Assembly (NCBI RefSeq): GCF_019331805.1
Contig: NZ_JAHBBE010000001.1
Span: forward strand, 1-64,000
DNA: 64,000 bases
Direction: 5' to 3'
Source of the DNA: Bifidobacterium pongonis
Lineage (GTDB): Bacteria > Actinomycetota > Actinomycetes > Actinomycetales > Bifidobacteriaceae
Below the pieces are notes generated by a model that was given only the letters and a program-made list of their open reading frames with translations, ran no database searches and was not told where the DNA came from. How positions within the stretch are numbered: position 1 is the stretch's first letter; each line of letters begins with the position of its first letter. Both the position numbers and the translations under genes were made by a program. Of the stretch, positions 1 through 9,041 are shown piece by piece.

Positions 1-191
1 GTCGGGCAACGTATGCGGAAACCGCTTGCGGCGTTTTTCTTGGGCGTTGGTATACAGGGGTCTTTGGAGCGCTGGGCCAAGCCTACGGTCCGGCAATGAA
101 CATTCCATCCGCCTCTGGCGTTTAGCAGGAGCGTTGGTGTACGGGGTCTTTGGAGCGTGGGCCAAGCCTATGGGCGATTCGGGCGGACCTA

Positions 192-267
192 GGGAATCAT
201 GCCTGTGCCCGACCGTAAAGACTTGGCCTGAGCGGCCCGGAGCGTGTCGGGCACTGGCATGATTCCC
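192..267. repeat. Hairpin repeat unit, copy 1
   Basis: Arms GGGAATCATGCC and GGCATGATTCCC are perfectly complementary. Inner arms GCCCGAC and GTCGGGC continue the stem after a 3-nt mismatch bulge. The loop holds a GGCC/GGCC mini-stem. The unit is about 83 percent or more identical to copy 2, and one base pair has changed on both sides between the copies (A-T here, G-C there), as expected for a structured element. Confidence 0.65.
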
Positions 268-344
268 GGCCACACCAGAGCAGGCAAGGGATTCGTTCCG
301 AACCTAATCCGTCTCTGGCGTTCTTGGAAGCGTTGGCGAGACTA

Positions 345-420
345 GGGAATCGTGCCTGTGGCCGACCGTAAAGACTCGGCCAGAGCGGCCCGGAGCGTGT
401 CGGACACTGGCACGATTCCC
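345..420. repeat. Hairpin repeat unit, copy 2
   Basis: Arms GGGAATCGTGCC and GGCACGATTCCC are perfectly complementary and differ from copy 1 by a compensatory pair. The inner stem GGCCGAC/GTCGGAC has one mismatch. It ends 93 bases before the start codon of the DUF2318 gene, so if transcribed it would lie in that operon's 5' leader. Confidence 0.65.
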
Positions 421-513
421 GGCCATACCGGGGCAGTGGGTTGGTGTTGTCTGGTTGGTAGTTGCTTCGTAAGGAAAGGAAACGCGCGGACAGCGCAATA
501 GGAAAGGGCTGAG

Positions 514-1785
514 ATGCTGCAACAGTATGTGACGGTGCTCCAGGGGACGCTGGCGCCGGCGTTGCTGATCATGGCGTTGAACGTGATGCTCGCCGTGGGC
601 GAAGGGCGCGACAAGCCGGTAAGCCGGCATTGGCGACTGATCGGATTCATCGTAGGCTTCGTGGGGGCCGTCGTCTTCGCCGCGCTGCGAGCCACGGCCG
701 TGATCAACCAGCGTACGTTCATCAACTATCCGACATTGTGGTGCTGCGTCATCCTCGACGTCGCCGCATTCATCATCATGCTGCGCGCACGCACGCTCAC
801 CCGCAATCGGCATGAGCATCCGCGCAGCCTCGACGCCGCCAATCTGGTTGCGGCGCTTGCCATCGCGGCCACCACGTTCCGTGCCCTGCCCGACGTGATC
901 CTCAAGCTCACGATTTTCGTGGAACCGGGCGATCCCGTGTTCACTTCGGACATGCTGCTGCGCGCGCTCGGCTTCACTCTGGGTGCGGCCACCGCGATCG
1001 TCGCCGCGCTTATCTTCCGCACCATGCGTTCCACCACGCCGCACTGGTCGTTCACGCTCGCCGCGCTCCTGCAGGTCGTGCTGCTGTTCGTCACGCATTT
1101 CACCGATCTCGCGCAGATCCTGCAATCCAAGCGCATCGTCAGCTTCCCGAGCAACATGTTCCTCCTGCTCGTCTGGTGCATTAATCATCAGCGGGCCATG
1201 GCCATCGCCATGCCGATGGTTTTCGTCATTCCCGCCGTCGCCTCCATCATCAAGGGCTTCACCACCGCCACGACCGGTGATAATGAGGCCGTCGTGCGTG
1301 CGCATGTGGCGTTCGGTCGTCGTGCAAAAGCGGCCGGCGCGTGGAGTCTTGTCGCCATTATCGGCGTGACCGTGGCGCTCACCTATGGTGTCGCGCAGAC
1401 GCAGAAGGTCGTCACGCTATCGCCGCCCGAACAGTATTCGCTGAAGGATGGTGTGGCCACCATCACCTTCGACCAGGTTTCGGACGGCCACCTGCACCGC
1501 TTCCAGTACAAGGCCAAGGATGGTACCGTCATGCGCTTCATCATCATCAAGAAGAACGGCGGCGCGTACGGCATCGGCCTTGACGCCTGCGAGAACTGCG
1601 GCGACGCGGGCTACTACGAGAAGGACGGCAAGATCATCTGCAAGAAGTGCGATGTCGCCATCAATCTCGCCACCATCGGCTTCAAGGGCGGGTGCAATCC
1701 CATCCCCTTCGACTACCAGGTCAAGCCCGGCAAAATCATCATCCAAACCTCCGTGCTCGACGCTTTGTCGGCGCACTTCCAGTGA
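514..1785 (+). CDS. DUF2318 membrane protein, iron-uptake operon
   Basis: This 423-residue protein has about eight hydrophobic segments followed by a C-terminal extracytoplasmic domain. That domain carries a Cys-rich DUF2318 signature near residues 355-395: CENC, then CKKC about 17 residues later, then a further Cys in GGCNPIP. DUF2318 proteins occur in P19/FTR1 ferrous-iron loci (for example the Campylobacter jejuni p19 cluster), and the four genes that follow match that gene set, so a role in iron acquisition or in electron/metal handling at the membrane is inferred. FTR1 and P19 are not in the window and would be expected to the left. The start is preceded by a good Shine-Dalgarno (GGAAAGGG, 501-508). 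The next gene starts 13 nt downstream. Confidence 0.85.
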   Translation: MLQQYVTVLQGTLAPALLIMALNVMLAVGEGRDKPVSRHWRLIGFIVGFVGAVVFAALRATAVINQRTFINYPTLWCCVILDVAAFIIMLRARTLTRNRHEHPRSLDAANLVAALAIAATTFRALPDVILKLTIFVEPGDPVFTSDMLLRALGFTLGAATAIVAALIFRTMRSTTPHWSFTLAALLQVVLLFVTHFTDLAQILQSKRIVSFPSNMFLLLVWCINHQRAMAIAMPMVFVIPAVASIIKGFTTATTGDNEAVVRAHVAFGRRAKAAGAWSLVAIIGVTVALTYGVAQTQKVVTLSPPEQYSLKDGVATITFDQVSDGHLHRFQYKAKDGTVMRFIIIKKNGGAYGIGLDACENCGDAGYYEKDGKIICKKCDVAINLATIGFKGGCNPIPFDYQVKPGKIIIQTSVLDALSAHFQ

Positions 1786-1798
1786 GTGAGGAGCCAGC

Positions 1799-3130
1799 AT
1801 GTTCTTCATACGAATGATCGTGCGTTCGTTCAGCAGGCAGTTCAAACGCCGACTGCTGATCGCGGTCACCGTCTGCCTGTCCGCGGCGGTGAGTGTCGCC
1901 ATGCTCGGCGTGGTGTTCGACGTGGGTGACAAGCTCAACGCCGAACTTTCCACCTACGGTTCGAACATCGTGGTGCAGCCCAAGGCCGACGCCGTGGTGA
2001 ACGACCTGTATAGCACCGGCGATTCCACGCAATCCGATGCCACCGATCCGACCACGTTCCTCAAGGAATCGGATGCGCCTAAGATCAAGACGATTTTCTG
2101 GGCGTTCAACATCACGAATTTCGCTCCGGAACTCAATATTCATGCCGATGCCGGCTGTTCCGGCGCTTCGGCGGGCAGCTGCAAGGCCACGAACGTGCCG
2201 ATTGTGGGCACGTGGTTCGCTAAAACGCTGCACATGGATTCCGGCGAATCCGCCGTGGCCGGTGTGAACGGCATGCGCTCATGGTGGAAGCTCGACGGTT
2301 CCTGGCCTAAGGATGATAGTTCGCAGGGGCTTGTCGGCACGACTCTCGCCTCCAAGCTGGGTGTGAAGATCGGCGACACGGTCACGCTGGGCAAAACCAC
2401 CGCGTCCGGCCGTAACCAGCAGAAGATTCGTATTACCGGCATCTACGAATCCGGCGACTCCGACGACAACACCATGTACATTCCTTCGTCCAAGGCGCAG
2501 AATCTCGCCAATCTGCCTGATTCCGTCGACAAGATCGAAGTCAAGGCGCTCACCACGCCCGATAACGATCTGGCTCGCAAGGCGTCCAAGAATCCCGCCG
2601 CGCTGACCCAGGACGAGTGGGAGACCTGGTATTGCACCGCGTACCCGAGTTCGATCGCCTACCAGATCGAAGAGGTGATTCCGGGTGCGGTCGCCAAGCA
2701 GGTGCGTCAGGTGGCTGCGCTGCAGGGCGACGTGTTGCAGAAGACGCAGGCGGTGATGGTGCTGATGACCGCGCTGTCGCTGATTGCGGCGGCCATCGCC
2801 GTGGCGAACCTGATGGCTTCCGCCATTGGCGAGCGTGGCGCGGAACTCGCCTTGTTGAAGGCCATCGGCGCGACCGATGGCGCGGTGTCGCGTCTTATGC
2901 TGGCCGAAACCGCGGTGATTTCGCTGATCGGTGCCGTGGCCGGTGCGCTGCTCGGCTCCGGTATGGCGCAGATTGTGGGGCATGTGGTGTTCGGTTCGGG
3001 CATCACGATGCGCCCGATGGTGTTCGTGCTCGTGTTCGTGCTGCTGGCGATTACCATTCTGCTGGCATCCTTCTCTTCCATTCGTTCGATTCTGAACTTG
3101 AAGCCCGCGGAGGTGCTCCATGGCCGCTGA
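1799..3130 (+). CDS. ABC transporter permease, FtsX/MacB type
   Basis: This 443-residue protein has one N-terminal membrane helix (about residues 18-42), a long extracytoplasmic domain, and three C-terminal helices with the FtsX-domain pattern (AVANLMASAIGERGAELALLKAIGAT region, about residues 330-440). This is the MacB/FtsX permease topology. It overlaps the next permease by 11 nt, indicating tight co-translation and a heteromeric permease pair with the ATPase downstream. In P19/FTR1-type iron loci two such permeases sit between the DUF2318 gene and the ATPase, as here. The transported substrate is not shown by the sequence. Shine-Dalgarno: GAGGAG just before the ATG. Confidence 0.88.
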   Translation: MFFIRMIVRSFSRQFKRRLLIAVTVCLSAAVSVAMLGVVFDVGDKLNAELSTYGSNIVVQPKADAVVNDLYSTGDSTQSDATDPTTFLKESDAPKIKTIFWAFNITNFAPELNIHADAGCSGASAGSCKATNVPIVGTWFAKTLHMDSGESAVAGVNGMRSWWKLDGSWPKDDSSQGLVGTTLASKLGVKIGDTVTLGKTTASGRNQQKIRITGIYESGDSDDNTMYIPSSKAQNLANLPDSVDKIEVKALTTPDNDLARKASKNPAALTQDEWETWYCTAYPSSIAYQIEEVIPGAVAKQVRQVAALQGDVLQKTQAVMVLMTALSLIAAAIAVANLMASAIGERGAELALLKAIGATDGAVSRLMLAETAVISLIGAVAGALLGSGMAQIVGHVVFGSGITMRPMVFVLVFVLLAITILLASFSSIRSILNLKPAEVLHGR

Positions 3131-4436
3131 TAGCACATCACAGAAGGCAACCGGTACTTCCGGCAATGCCGGTACCACTACCACCACATCCAGGCCGATG
3201 ACGAACCGGAGGATGTTCGCCACCATGCTGTGGGGCGCGGTGTTCCGCCGACGTTCCCGCGCGATCATGGCCGTGATCGCCGTGCTCGTCGGCGCCGCGA
3301 CCCTGTTCTGCCTTGCCGCGGTGTGTATTGCGGTACCGCAGCAGATGAATGAGGAAATGCGCGCGTACGGCGCGAACCTCATCGTCACGCCCAGCGATTC
3401 CGCCGCATCCGGCTCGAAGTCGGACGGCATCGACGCCACCGCCGTTCGGAACATCAACGCGCTGGTGGTCGGCGAACACGGCGCGAAATCCGCCGCATAC
3501 CGTTATGAGAGCGTGCGCATCAACTCCGCGCCCTACACGCTGGCCGGCATCACCACCGCCGACGTGAAGGCGTTGAACCGCCATTGGAATGTCACTGGCG
3601 ACTGGCCGCGCAAAGGCAATGTGATGCTGGGGCGTGACGTGGCCGACGCGCTCGGCGTGAAGATCGGCTCGCGCATCACCATCGGCTACCGCGCTTCCGA
3701 TAACGGCGGTTCCGCAAGTTCCGAGGGTGCGCTCGGCCAGAGCGAAAGCGACGTCAAGCGCGACGGTCGCGTGTCCTCCGACATCATGAATACCGCCGGC
3801 ACCGAATTCCGCGTGGCCGGCATCGTCGACACCGGTGGTAACGAGGATGAGATCGTGTACGCGGTCAACGGCGACGTCGCCAAACTCGCCGGTTCCACGC
3901 GCGGCGCGGATGTTATCGAATACTCCGTCAACGCGGTCGGCTCCGACCTTGACGCCATCGTGAAATCGCTCAACGCCAACCCGAATACCGGCGTGAAAGC
4001 GCAGACCGTCACCAAGATCACTTCGTCCGATACGCGCATCATCACCATGCTGCAAACCCTGTTCTGGATTGTGTCGCTGGTGGTGCTGGTGCTGACTCTG
4101 GTTGGTGTGGGCACCACGATCAGTTCGATCGTTTCGCAGCGGCGCAACGAGATCGGTTTGCGTAAGGCGCTCGGCGCGTCCGCGCGGGCCATCGGCACCG
4201 AGTTTTATGTGGAATCCGCGATCTACGGCCTGGTCGGCGGCCTACTCGGCACGGCGCTCGGCTACCTGCTGGCGCGTGTGCTGTGCCAGACGGTGTTCGA
4301 CCGCGCCATCGGCTTCAACTGGCTGCTCGGCGTGGCGTCGCTGCTGCTTAGCGTGCTGATCGCCGTGCTCGCTTCCGTTTCGCCGGTCCGTCGTGCCACG
4401 CGCATCGACCCGGCCATCGTGCTTCGCGAGGAGTGA
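3120..4436 (+). CDS. ABC transporter permease, FtsX/MacB type (second)
   Basis: This 438-residue protein shares the layout of its upstream partner: an N-terminal cytoplasmic Thr/Ser-rich stretch, a helix near residues 50-70, a large extracytoplasmic domain, and three C-terminal helices with the QRRNEIGLRKALGAS signature of FtsX domains near residue 340. The start overlaps the end of the previous gene by 11 nt, and the Shine-Dalgarno (CGGAGG) lies inside that gene. It probably dimerises with the preceding permease and is energised by the ATPase encoded after a 141-nt gap. The role in iron or redox homeostasis is inferred from the DUF2318 and FMN-binding neighbours. Confidence 0.88.
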   Translation: MAADSTSQKATGTSGNAGTTTTTSRPMTNRRMFATMLWGAVFRRRSRAIMAVIAVLVGAATLFCLAAVCIAVPQQMNEEMRAYGANLIVTPSDSAASGSKSDGIDATAVRNINALVVGEHGAKSAAYRYESVRINSAPYTLAGITTADVKALNRHWNVTGDWPRKGNVMLGRDVADALGVKIGSRITIGYRASDNGGSASSEGALGQSESDVKRDGRVSSDIMNTAGTEFRVAGIVDTGGNEDEIVYAVNGDVAKLAGSTRGADVIEYSVNAVGSDLDAIVKSLNANPNTGVKAQTVTKITSSDTRIITMLQTLFWIVSLVVLVLTLVGVGTTISSIVSQRRNEIGLRKALGASARAIGTEFYVESAIYGLVGGLLGTALGYLLARVLCQTVFDRAIGFNWLLGVASLLLSVLIAVLASVSPVRRATRIDPAIVLREE

Positions 4437-4577
4437 CCGCTGCCGACCGTTCCGCATATTCCGCTCGTTTTGTCTTCTCCGCTTCGCCCGTCCCATCCGT
4501 TTTGACCATTGGAATCCGCAGGAATCCGGGAATCCGCCCGAATCGCAAGCCGGACCTGCACATGTAAAGGAATGCCC

Positions 4578-5378
4578 ATGCTGCTTGAACTTGACCACAT
4601 CTGCAAGATCTACGGCGAACTGCACGCCGTGGACGACCTCAACCTCACCGTGCCGCAAGGCCAGTGGCTCGCCATCGTCGGCTCCTCCGGTTCCGGCAAA
4701 ACCACGCTGATGAACATGATCGGCTGCATGGACAGCCCCTCCAAGGGTTCCGTGAAGCTCGAAGGGCGCAAGCTGGAGGATCTCAACGCCAAGCAGTTGG
4801 CCGACGTGCGCAAGAACATGATCGGCTTGGTGTTCCAGAAGTTCTACCTCGTGCCGCATCTGACCGCCGTGGAGAACGTGATGGTGGCGCAGTACTACCA
4901 TTCCGTGGTCGACGAGAAGCAGGCGCTGGAAGCGTTGGAACGCGTGGGTTTGAAGGATCGTGCGCACCACCTGCCGAGCCAGCTTTCCGGTGGCGAGCAG
5001 CAGCGCGTGTGTATCGCGCGAGCCCTGATCAACTGCCCGAAGATCATTCTCGCCGACGAGCCCACCGGCAACTTGGACGAGAAGAACGAGAAGATCGTGC
5101 TCGACCTGTTCCGTCAGCTGCACGAGCAGGGCACGACGATCATCGTGGTCACGCATGACGCGCTGGTCGCCAGTTGCGCGCAGCGTGAGATCATGCTCAA
5201 CCACGGCGTGCTGGTGGGGGAGAAGTGGAACGATGAGGAGGCGCGCAAGGCCTATGAGGCTGCGGGCGGCAAGCCGGCCTTCACCGGTTCCACGGCCGAG
5301 GGCGCACAGAACGGCGAAACCGCCATCGATTTCGCCGATCCGACCAAATCCGCCAAAACCGGCGGTTCCAAAGACTGA
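4578..5378 (+). CDS. ABC transporter ATP-binding protein (LolD/MacB-type)
   Basis: This 266-residue ABC ATPase shows the Walker [10 protein letters not shown], signature LSGGEQQR, Walker [13 protein letters not shown] and a switch His in VVTHD. This is the MacB/LolD/FtsE-like class that works with FtsX-type permeases such as the two genes upstream. The C-terminus carries about 40 extra residues, polar and low-complexity, beyond the usual ATPase core. An in-frame TTG at 4509 would add 23 residues, but the Shine-Dalgarno AAAGG (4566-4570) sits 7 nt before the ATG at 4578, and the protein then begins with the usual MLLELDHI strand. An ATG at 4572 is too close to that site. Confidence 0.9.
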   Translation: MLLELDHICKIYGELHAVDDLNLTVPQGQWLAIVGSSGSGKTTLMNMIGCMDSPSKGSVKLEGRKLEDLNAKQLADVRKNMIGLVFQKFYLVPHLTAVENVMVAQYYHSVVDEKQALEALERVGLKDRAHHLPSQLSGGEQQRVCIARALINCPKIILADEPTGNLDEKNEKIVLDLFRQLHEQGTTIIVVTHDALVASCAQREIMLNHGVLVGEKWNDEEARKAYEAAGGKPAFTGSTAEGAQNGETAIDFADPTKSAKTGGSKD

Positions 5379-5447
5379 CTGACTGGCGGCTGGAAGACCG
5401 GTGTAGGAGTATGGAACGATATGAGCAGACAGCGTGAAAGGAAGAAT

Positions 5448-5993
5448 ATGCCCAACAAACAGGATGCGGTGAAGATCGTTGCGATGACCGCGGCGGGCCT
5501 GGCGCTGCTGACCGCGTGCGGCGAGCCCAAGGCCACGCCGATGAACGACGAATACGCCGGCAACTCCGGCGAAAGCGAGCAGTCGCAGGAACAGCAGTCG
5601 CAGCAGGGGAGCGGCGATTCCGGTTCGTCCGACGATACCGTCAAGAACCATGCCGACGACCCGAACTCCACGACATCCGAGAAGAAGGACACCGGCAGCT
5701 ACGCCGACGGCACGTACAAGATCAACGGCCAGTATGGGCCGGTCGGCGAAGACACCATCGATGTGAAACTCACCGTGAAACAGGGGAACGTCGAGAAGGT
5801 GGACATCGTCGGGCACCCGTTCACGTCGATCTCCAAGAAGCATCAGACCGAATTCGCCAATGCGATCAACGGCGTGGTGGACGGCAAGCCGCTCAAGGAT
5901 CTGAAAATCGACAAGGTCGCGGGCGCCAGCTGGACCAGCGAGGCGTTCAACAAGGCCCTTGAAGTGGCGCGTCAGGAGGCGTCCATCCAGTAG
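5448..5993 (+). CDS. FMN-binding domain lipoprotein
   Basis: The 181-residue product has a lipoprotein signal: a short Lys-rich N-terminus, a hydrophobic run and lipobox LTAC with Cys at about residue 24. A Ser/Gln/Asp-rich linker follows, then a C-terminal FMN_bind domain (about residues 85-180). The motif GASWTS near the end matches the site at which ApbE attaches FMN covalently to Thr/Ser in RnfG/NqrC-type domains. It probably acts outside the membrane as an electron carrier for the operon, for example reducing ferric iron or the DUF2318 cysteines; this is inference. Start: AAAGGAAG lies 3 nt before the ATG at 5448. An ATG at 5421 with AGGAG 11 nt upstream is the alternative and adds 9 residues. 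Confidence 0.85.
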   Translation: MPNKQDAVKIVAMTAAGLALLTACGEPKATPMNDEYAGNSGESEQSQEQQSQQGSGDSGSSDDTVKNHADDPNSTTSEKKDTGSYADGTYKINGQYGPVGEDTIDVKLTVKQGNVEKVDIVGHPFTSISKKHQTEFANAINGVVDGKPLKDLKIDKVAGASWTSEAFNKALEVARQEASIQ

Positions 5994-6125
5994 GCTTTTG
6001 CCGGGGTGCATGAGGCTTGGAGGCTTCGCTGGGCGGGGCGTTTTTCGGCGTTTGCCGTTGGGAGATTCGGTGCATGTCTTATTTAGACACTCGCGCATGT
6101 GTTGTGTATTTCTACACTGGGAACC

Positions 6126-7895
6126 GTGGTTGAACGCAACGCGACACAAGTAACGGAATCATCGGCGGCATCGAAGGCCGGGCAACCAGGCGAACCGGTA
6201 TGCGAATCGGTAAGCGAATCGGTAAGCGAATCGGCCGGTACGCGGATGGTCATCCAGTCAACCTCAGAGCCTGGCATCACCCCGCGCATCACCCTGCGTG
6301 ACTCCCTCCGCTCCCGTTTCCTGCCGTACCTGCTCGTCATTCTGGCCTGCTGGTCGGTGTGGCTCACGCTCACCTGGCCCGGTGCCCTGCGCGACGACAC
6401 CCTCGCCCAATACCTGCAATCCTCCGGGCTGCACGAGTATTACACGCAGCATCCGCTGTTCGACACCCTGATATTCGGTGCGTTCTGGCACTTGGGCGAA
6501 CTATTCGGCTCGCCGCTCATCGGGCAGGGCATCTACACGCTGGTCCAAGCCGTGCTGCTCGCCGCAGGCTGCGCGCTCATACTGTGCTACACGCGCAAAA
6601 TCGGCGTTCCGCGATGGCTGACCCTGATCGGGCTGATCTATTGCTCCACCAGCTATGTGATATTCGGCAGTGTTGCCACCATGGGCAAGGATTCGCTGCA
6701 CACCATCTTCCTCATGCCCTTCGCCCTGATCTTCGTCGAAGCATGCCTGACCCGCGGGCGCGTGCTCGCCCGCACGCCGGTGGCCGTATGCTTCACGCTG
6801 CTCGCCTTCGCGGTGATCGCGTCGAAACGTACCGCGCTCATAGTGGTGCTTTGCGCCGGAACACTGCTGGTGGTGGTGTGCGCCAAGGGGCTGCGCAGGC
6901 GTGCGGCGATCTGCCTGGTGGCCGCGGCCGTGATCGCGGAATGCGTGTTCATGTCGTTCGCCGCGGCGGCGACACATGCGAACCATTCGGTCGCACGCGA
7001 ACTCTGGGGCTACGTCACGCAGCCGGTCGCGAAACTCGCCCACGACGAACCGCACGCGATTTCCCCCAGTCAGATGCGGCGCCTCAACGAGATCATGGAC
7101 GTGCAACGCGCGGCCCGCGATATCGTCGGCTATCGCACCGACGAAACATTCCACACCCTGAAAACCAGCCCGCAACCTTCCCTCACCAGCAAACTCGACG
7201 CGATCCGCGCGTGGATCGAGCTTGGGATAAGCCACCCCGGCACCTACCTTGAGGCGTATGCCGGGCCGATCCGCCACTGGTGGGACATCACCGCGAATTT
7301 CGCCTACCCCACCGATTCCGACTACATTTTCACGCCCGGGTATATGCGGCAATGGTCCACATTCCTCACCGGGTCGAAATACGCGGGTGATGACGGAAGC
7401 GCGGAGGCGCGGCGGCTGGCGGATATTACCAGTGAGCTGCGGCCGCTGATGGGTACGTCGCGCAAACCGCAGTGGAAAGCCGATGTGCTGGCCGGGGTGC
7501 GCCGGTGGGTGCGCGGCGGAAACCCGCTGACCTCGATGGCGTTGTATGTGACGTGGATACCGCTGCTGGTCGCGCTGGCGCTGGCGGGGCAGGCGGCGTT
7601 CCGGAGGGTGCGGGGGCGTGTGCGCTCCGGTGTGCGCGGCGGGGGTCACTGGAATGCGAGTGCTGGCGGCGGCGGAGGCGCTGGTTTCGGCGAAACTCGC
7701 CATGCCGGTGAGTCTGGGCCGGCTTGGGCGGCGTTCGGGTTGTTGTTCTTCAACAATCTTTCGCTGTACGCCTCGCCGTCGTCACTGTTCTGGTATGCGA
7801 TCCCCGCGTTCTTCCTGCTGCCGTTGTTCACGGCCCTGCCCTTCCGGGCGGTGCCTCGGCAGGGCGCTTCGGCGGTCCCCATGCCCGCTTGTTGA
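6126..7895 (+). CDS. Polytopic membrane protein, DUF6020-like
   Basis: This is a large membrane protein of 589 residues with about ten hydrophobic segments. The first is followed by the motif WPGALRDDTLAQYLQ and then HPLFDTLIFG, a pattern of DUF6020/GT-C-like polysaccharide-associated membrane proteins. Assignment to DUF6020 is from memory of the family and is moderately sure. Biochemical function is unknown. The N-terminus is a hydrophilic, Glu/Ser-rich stretch containing SES repeats encoded by a 12-bp tandem repeat. I prefer the GTG at 6126 because a TACACT hexamer ends 7 nt upstream and no Shine-Dalgarno is visible. An ATG at 6099 or at 6246 is possible. A Gly/Ala-rich insertion near residues 500-535 breaks the last hydrophobic region. 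Confidence 0.7.
   Translation: MVERNATQVTESSAASKAGQPGEPVCESVSESVSESAGTRMVIQSTSEPGITPRITLRDSLRSRFLPYLLVILACWSVWLTLTWPGALRDDTLAQYLQSSGLHEYYTQHPLFDTLIFGAFWHLGELFGSPLIGQGIYTLVQAVLLAAGCALILCYTRKIGVPRWLTLIGLIYCSTSYVIFGSVATMGKDSLHTIFLMPFALIFVEACLTRGRVLARTPVAVCFTLLAFAVIASKRTALIVVLCAGTLLVVVCAKGLRRRAAICLVAAAVIAECVFMSFAAAATHANHSVARELWGYVTQPVAKLAHDEPHAISPSQMRRLNEIMDVQRAARDIVGYRTDETFHTLKTSPQPSLTSKLDAIRAWIELGISHPGTYLEAYAGPIRHWWDITANFAYPTDSDYIFTPGYMRQWSTFLTGSKYAGDDGSAEARRLADITSELRPLMGTSRKPQWKADVLAGVRRWVRGGNPLTSMALYVTWIPLLVALALAGQAAFRRVRGRVRSGVRGGGHWNASAGGGGGAGFGETRHAGESGPAWAAFGLLFFNNLSLYASPSSLFWYAIPAFFLLPLFTALPFRAVPRQGASAVPMPAC
6202..6234 (+). repeat. 12-bp tandem repeat inside a coding region
   Basis: The unit GCGAATCGGTAA is present twice in full and once in part. 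In the frame of the membrane protein it encodes ESVSESVSES. The repeat lies upstream of the first membrane segment, so copy-number change would alter only the cytoplasmic tail. Confidence 0.75.
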
Positions 7896-8318
7896 CCCTT
7901 TTCGGCTTTGCTGATTCGTTTCGGCCAGCTGACCCGTTCCCCAGCCCGTTTTCCGGTTTGGCTCGTGCCAGCCGGGCGGCCGGAATGCTTCCCGGAGCAC
8001 ATCATGCGGGTGGAACAGGCGCTATCTTGCTTATTTATGGCAGATTTCAGGATTCTCCATGAACTAGGTGGCTTATATATGGCACCTAAACCGCGATATT
8101 CGGGAATGAGTGCCATATATAAGCCACCTAGTTCCGGCGCATGGCCCGAATCTGCCATATATAAGGTAGTTAGCGACGATGAAAGGCCGTCAGTGGCAGA
8201 TTTAGGTGCAGTCGGAGTCCCGCAGGCGGGAATAGAGGGATCGAACTCCCGTTGCGCTCTGTCTGGTTCGCCAGATTCAGCCAAACCTGTCAAACCAGAC
8301 AACCAAACCCGGCCAAAC
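7896..8318. other. Convergent intergenic region with palindromes
   Basis: No gene is seen. The stretch holds palindromic element copy A and, nearer the TetR gene, an inverted pair GTCTGGTT (8261-8268) and AACCAGAC (8293-8300) that could end minus-strand transcription of tetR. A fragment GTGGCAGATTTAGG near 8193 looks like a further remnant of the element's outer arm. Confidence 0.55.
8021..8174. repeat. Nested palindromic element, copy A (centre deleted)
   Basis: Outer arms at 8021-8048 and 8148-8174 match through TTATRTATGGCAGATT. Inner arms at 8062-8085 and 8110-8133 are a perfect 24-bp inverted pair containing AGGTGGCTTATATATGGCAC. Copies B (19486-19681) and C (21818-22015) have the same arms plus a third, central palindrome that is missing here. 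The element lies between the convergent membrane-protein and TetR genes. Confidence 0.85.
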
Positions 8319-8951
8319 CTACGCCACGATCGCCGGCCACAGTATGGCCGCCATCTGCTCCGCCCACAGCGCATCCTGCGGGTGACACAACGCCTTACAA
8401 GCCAGCATGGAGCCCAGCACCGTGCTGAACAGGAACTTCACGTCAAGGCTGCGGCGGAACGCCCCCGCATCCATGCCTCGGCGGATATAGTCGCCGAACC
8501 GCTGCTCGGCCGGCGTGATCACCTGGCCCGCAAGGCTTCTCACATAATCGCTGTCGGAACTCAGCACCAGCCCTACGGCCTTGAACCCGATTTCGTCGTT
8601 GAAGGCGGCTGCGATGTGCTCCAACAGGCGGCGCAGGTCGTCGTGTGTGGGGGCGAAATCATCTGTTTCGAATGTGTCGCTCGCCTCGATCTGCACCTTG
8701 TGCAGCAGGTCCTCCGTATTACGGTACCGGCGGTAGATCGTGGTTTTCGCCACGCCCGAGCAGCGAGCCACTTCCTCGATGGTCACCGCCCCGATGCCGC
8801 GCGATGCGGCGATCTGCAGTATCGCCTGCGTGATCTTGCGATCCGTCGCCTCACGCATACGTGCCGCACGCGTTTTCACCGGGGTAGGCAGTTTCGGCAT
8901 TTTCGAGGCGATGGCCGTGGCGGTCTCGCTCTTCTTCGTATCCCTCTTCAT
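8319..8951 (-). CDS. TetR-family regulator of the YhgE/Pip operon
   Basis: This 210-residue protein has a Lys-rich N-terminal tail and then a TetR helix-turn-helix (ITQAILQIAASRGIGAVTIEEVARCSGVAKTTIYRRYRNTEDLLHKV). The C-terminal half is the ligand-binding/dimerisation region. It is the third gene of a minus-strand operon after two YhgE/Pip proteins, a common arrangement in which the regulator represses its own transporter-like operon. The likely operator is the inverted-repeat cluster at 13821-13860. Start: the ATG at 8951 has GAGG upstream; the GTG at 8993 has none. What ligand it senses is unknown. Confidence 0.85.
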   Translation of the reverse strand: MKRDTKKSETATAIASKMPKLPTPVKTRAARMREATDRKITQAILQIAASRGIGAVTIEEVARCSGVAKTTIYRRYRNTEDLLHKVQIEASDTFETDDFAPTHDDLRRLLEHIAAAFNDEIGFKAVGLVLSSDSDYVRSLAGQVITPAEQRFGDYIRRGMDAGAFRRSLDVKFLFSTVLGSMLACKALCHPQDALWAEQMAAILWPAIVA

Positions 8952-9041
8952 GGTCCTCTTCGTTTCCCTCGCCGTGGCGGCGTGTGCCGCCACGAACCGG
9001 TTGCGGCCGACGGCACCCCGCCAACCACAACCGCTGATCGC

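Larger units (their letters stand above)
1..513. repeat. Repeat-rich intergenic leader before the iron-type operon
   Basis: No convincing gene is seen here. A roughly 40-bp segment beginning GCGTTGGT is present twice (44-85 and 131-170) with a few substitutions and indels. A motif of the form CCGYCTCTGGCG occurs at 109-120 and 309-320, with a looser match near 22. Two 76-bp hairpin units, described separately, lie at 192-267 and 345-420. The stretch immediately precedes the DUF2318 gene, so it may act as its leader, but no promoter could be chosen with confidence. Confidence 0.6.

Noticed and set aside
8217-8302. tRNA-like GGGATCGAACTCCC in the tetR 3' region
   Set aside because: It resembles a T-arm, but no acceptor, D or anticodon stems can be formed around it.
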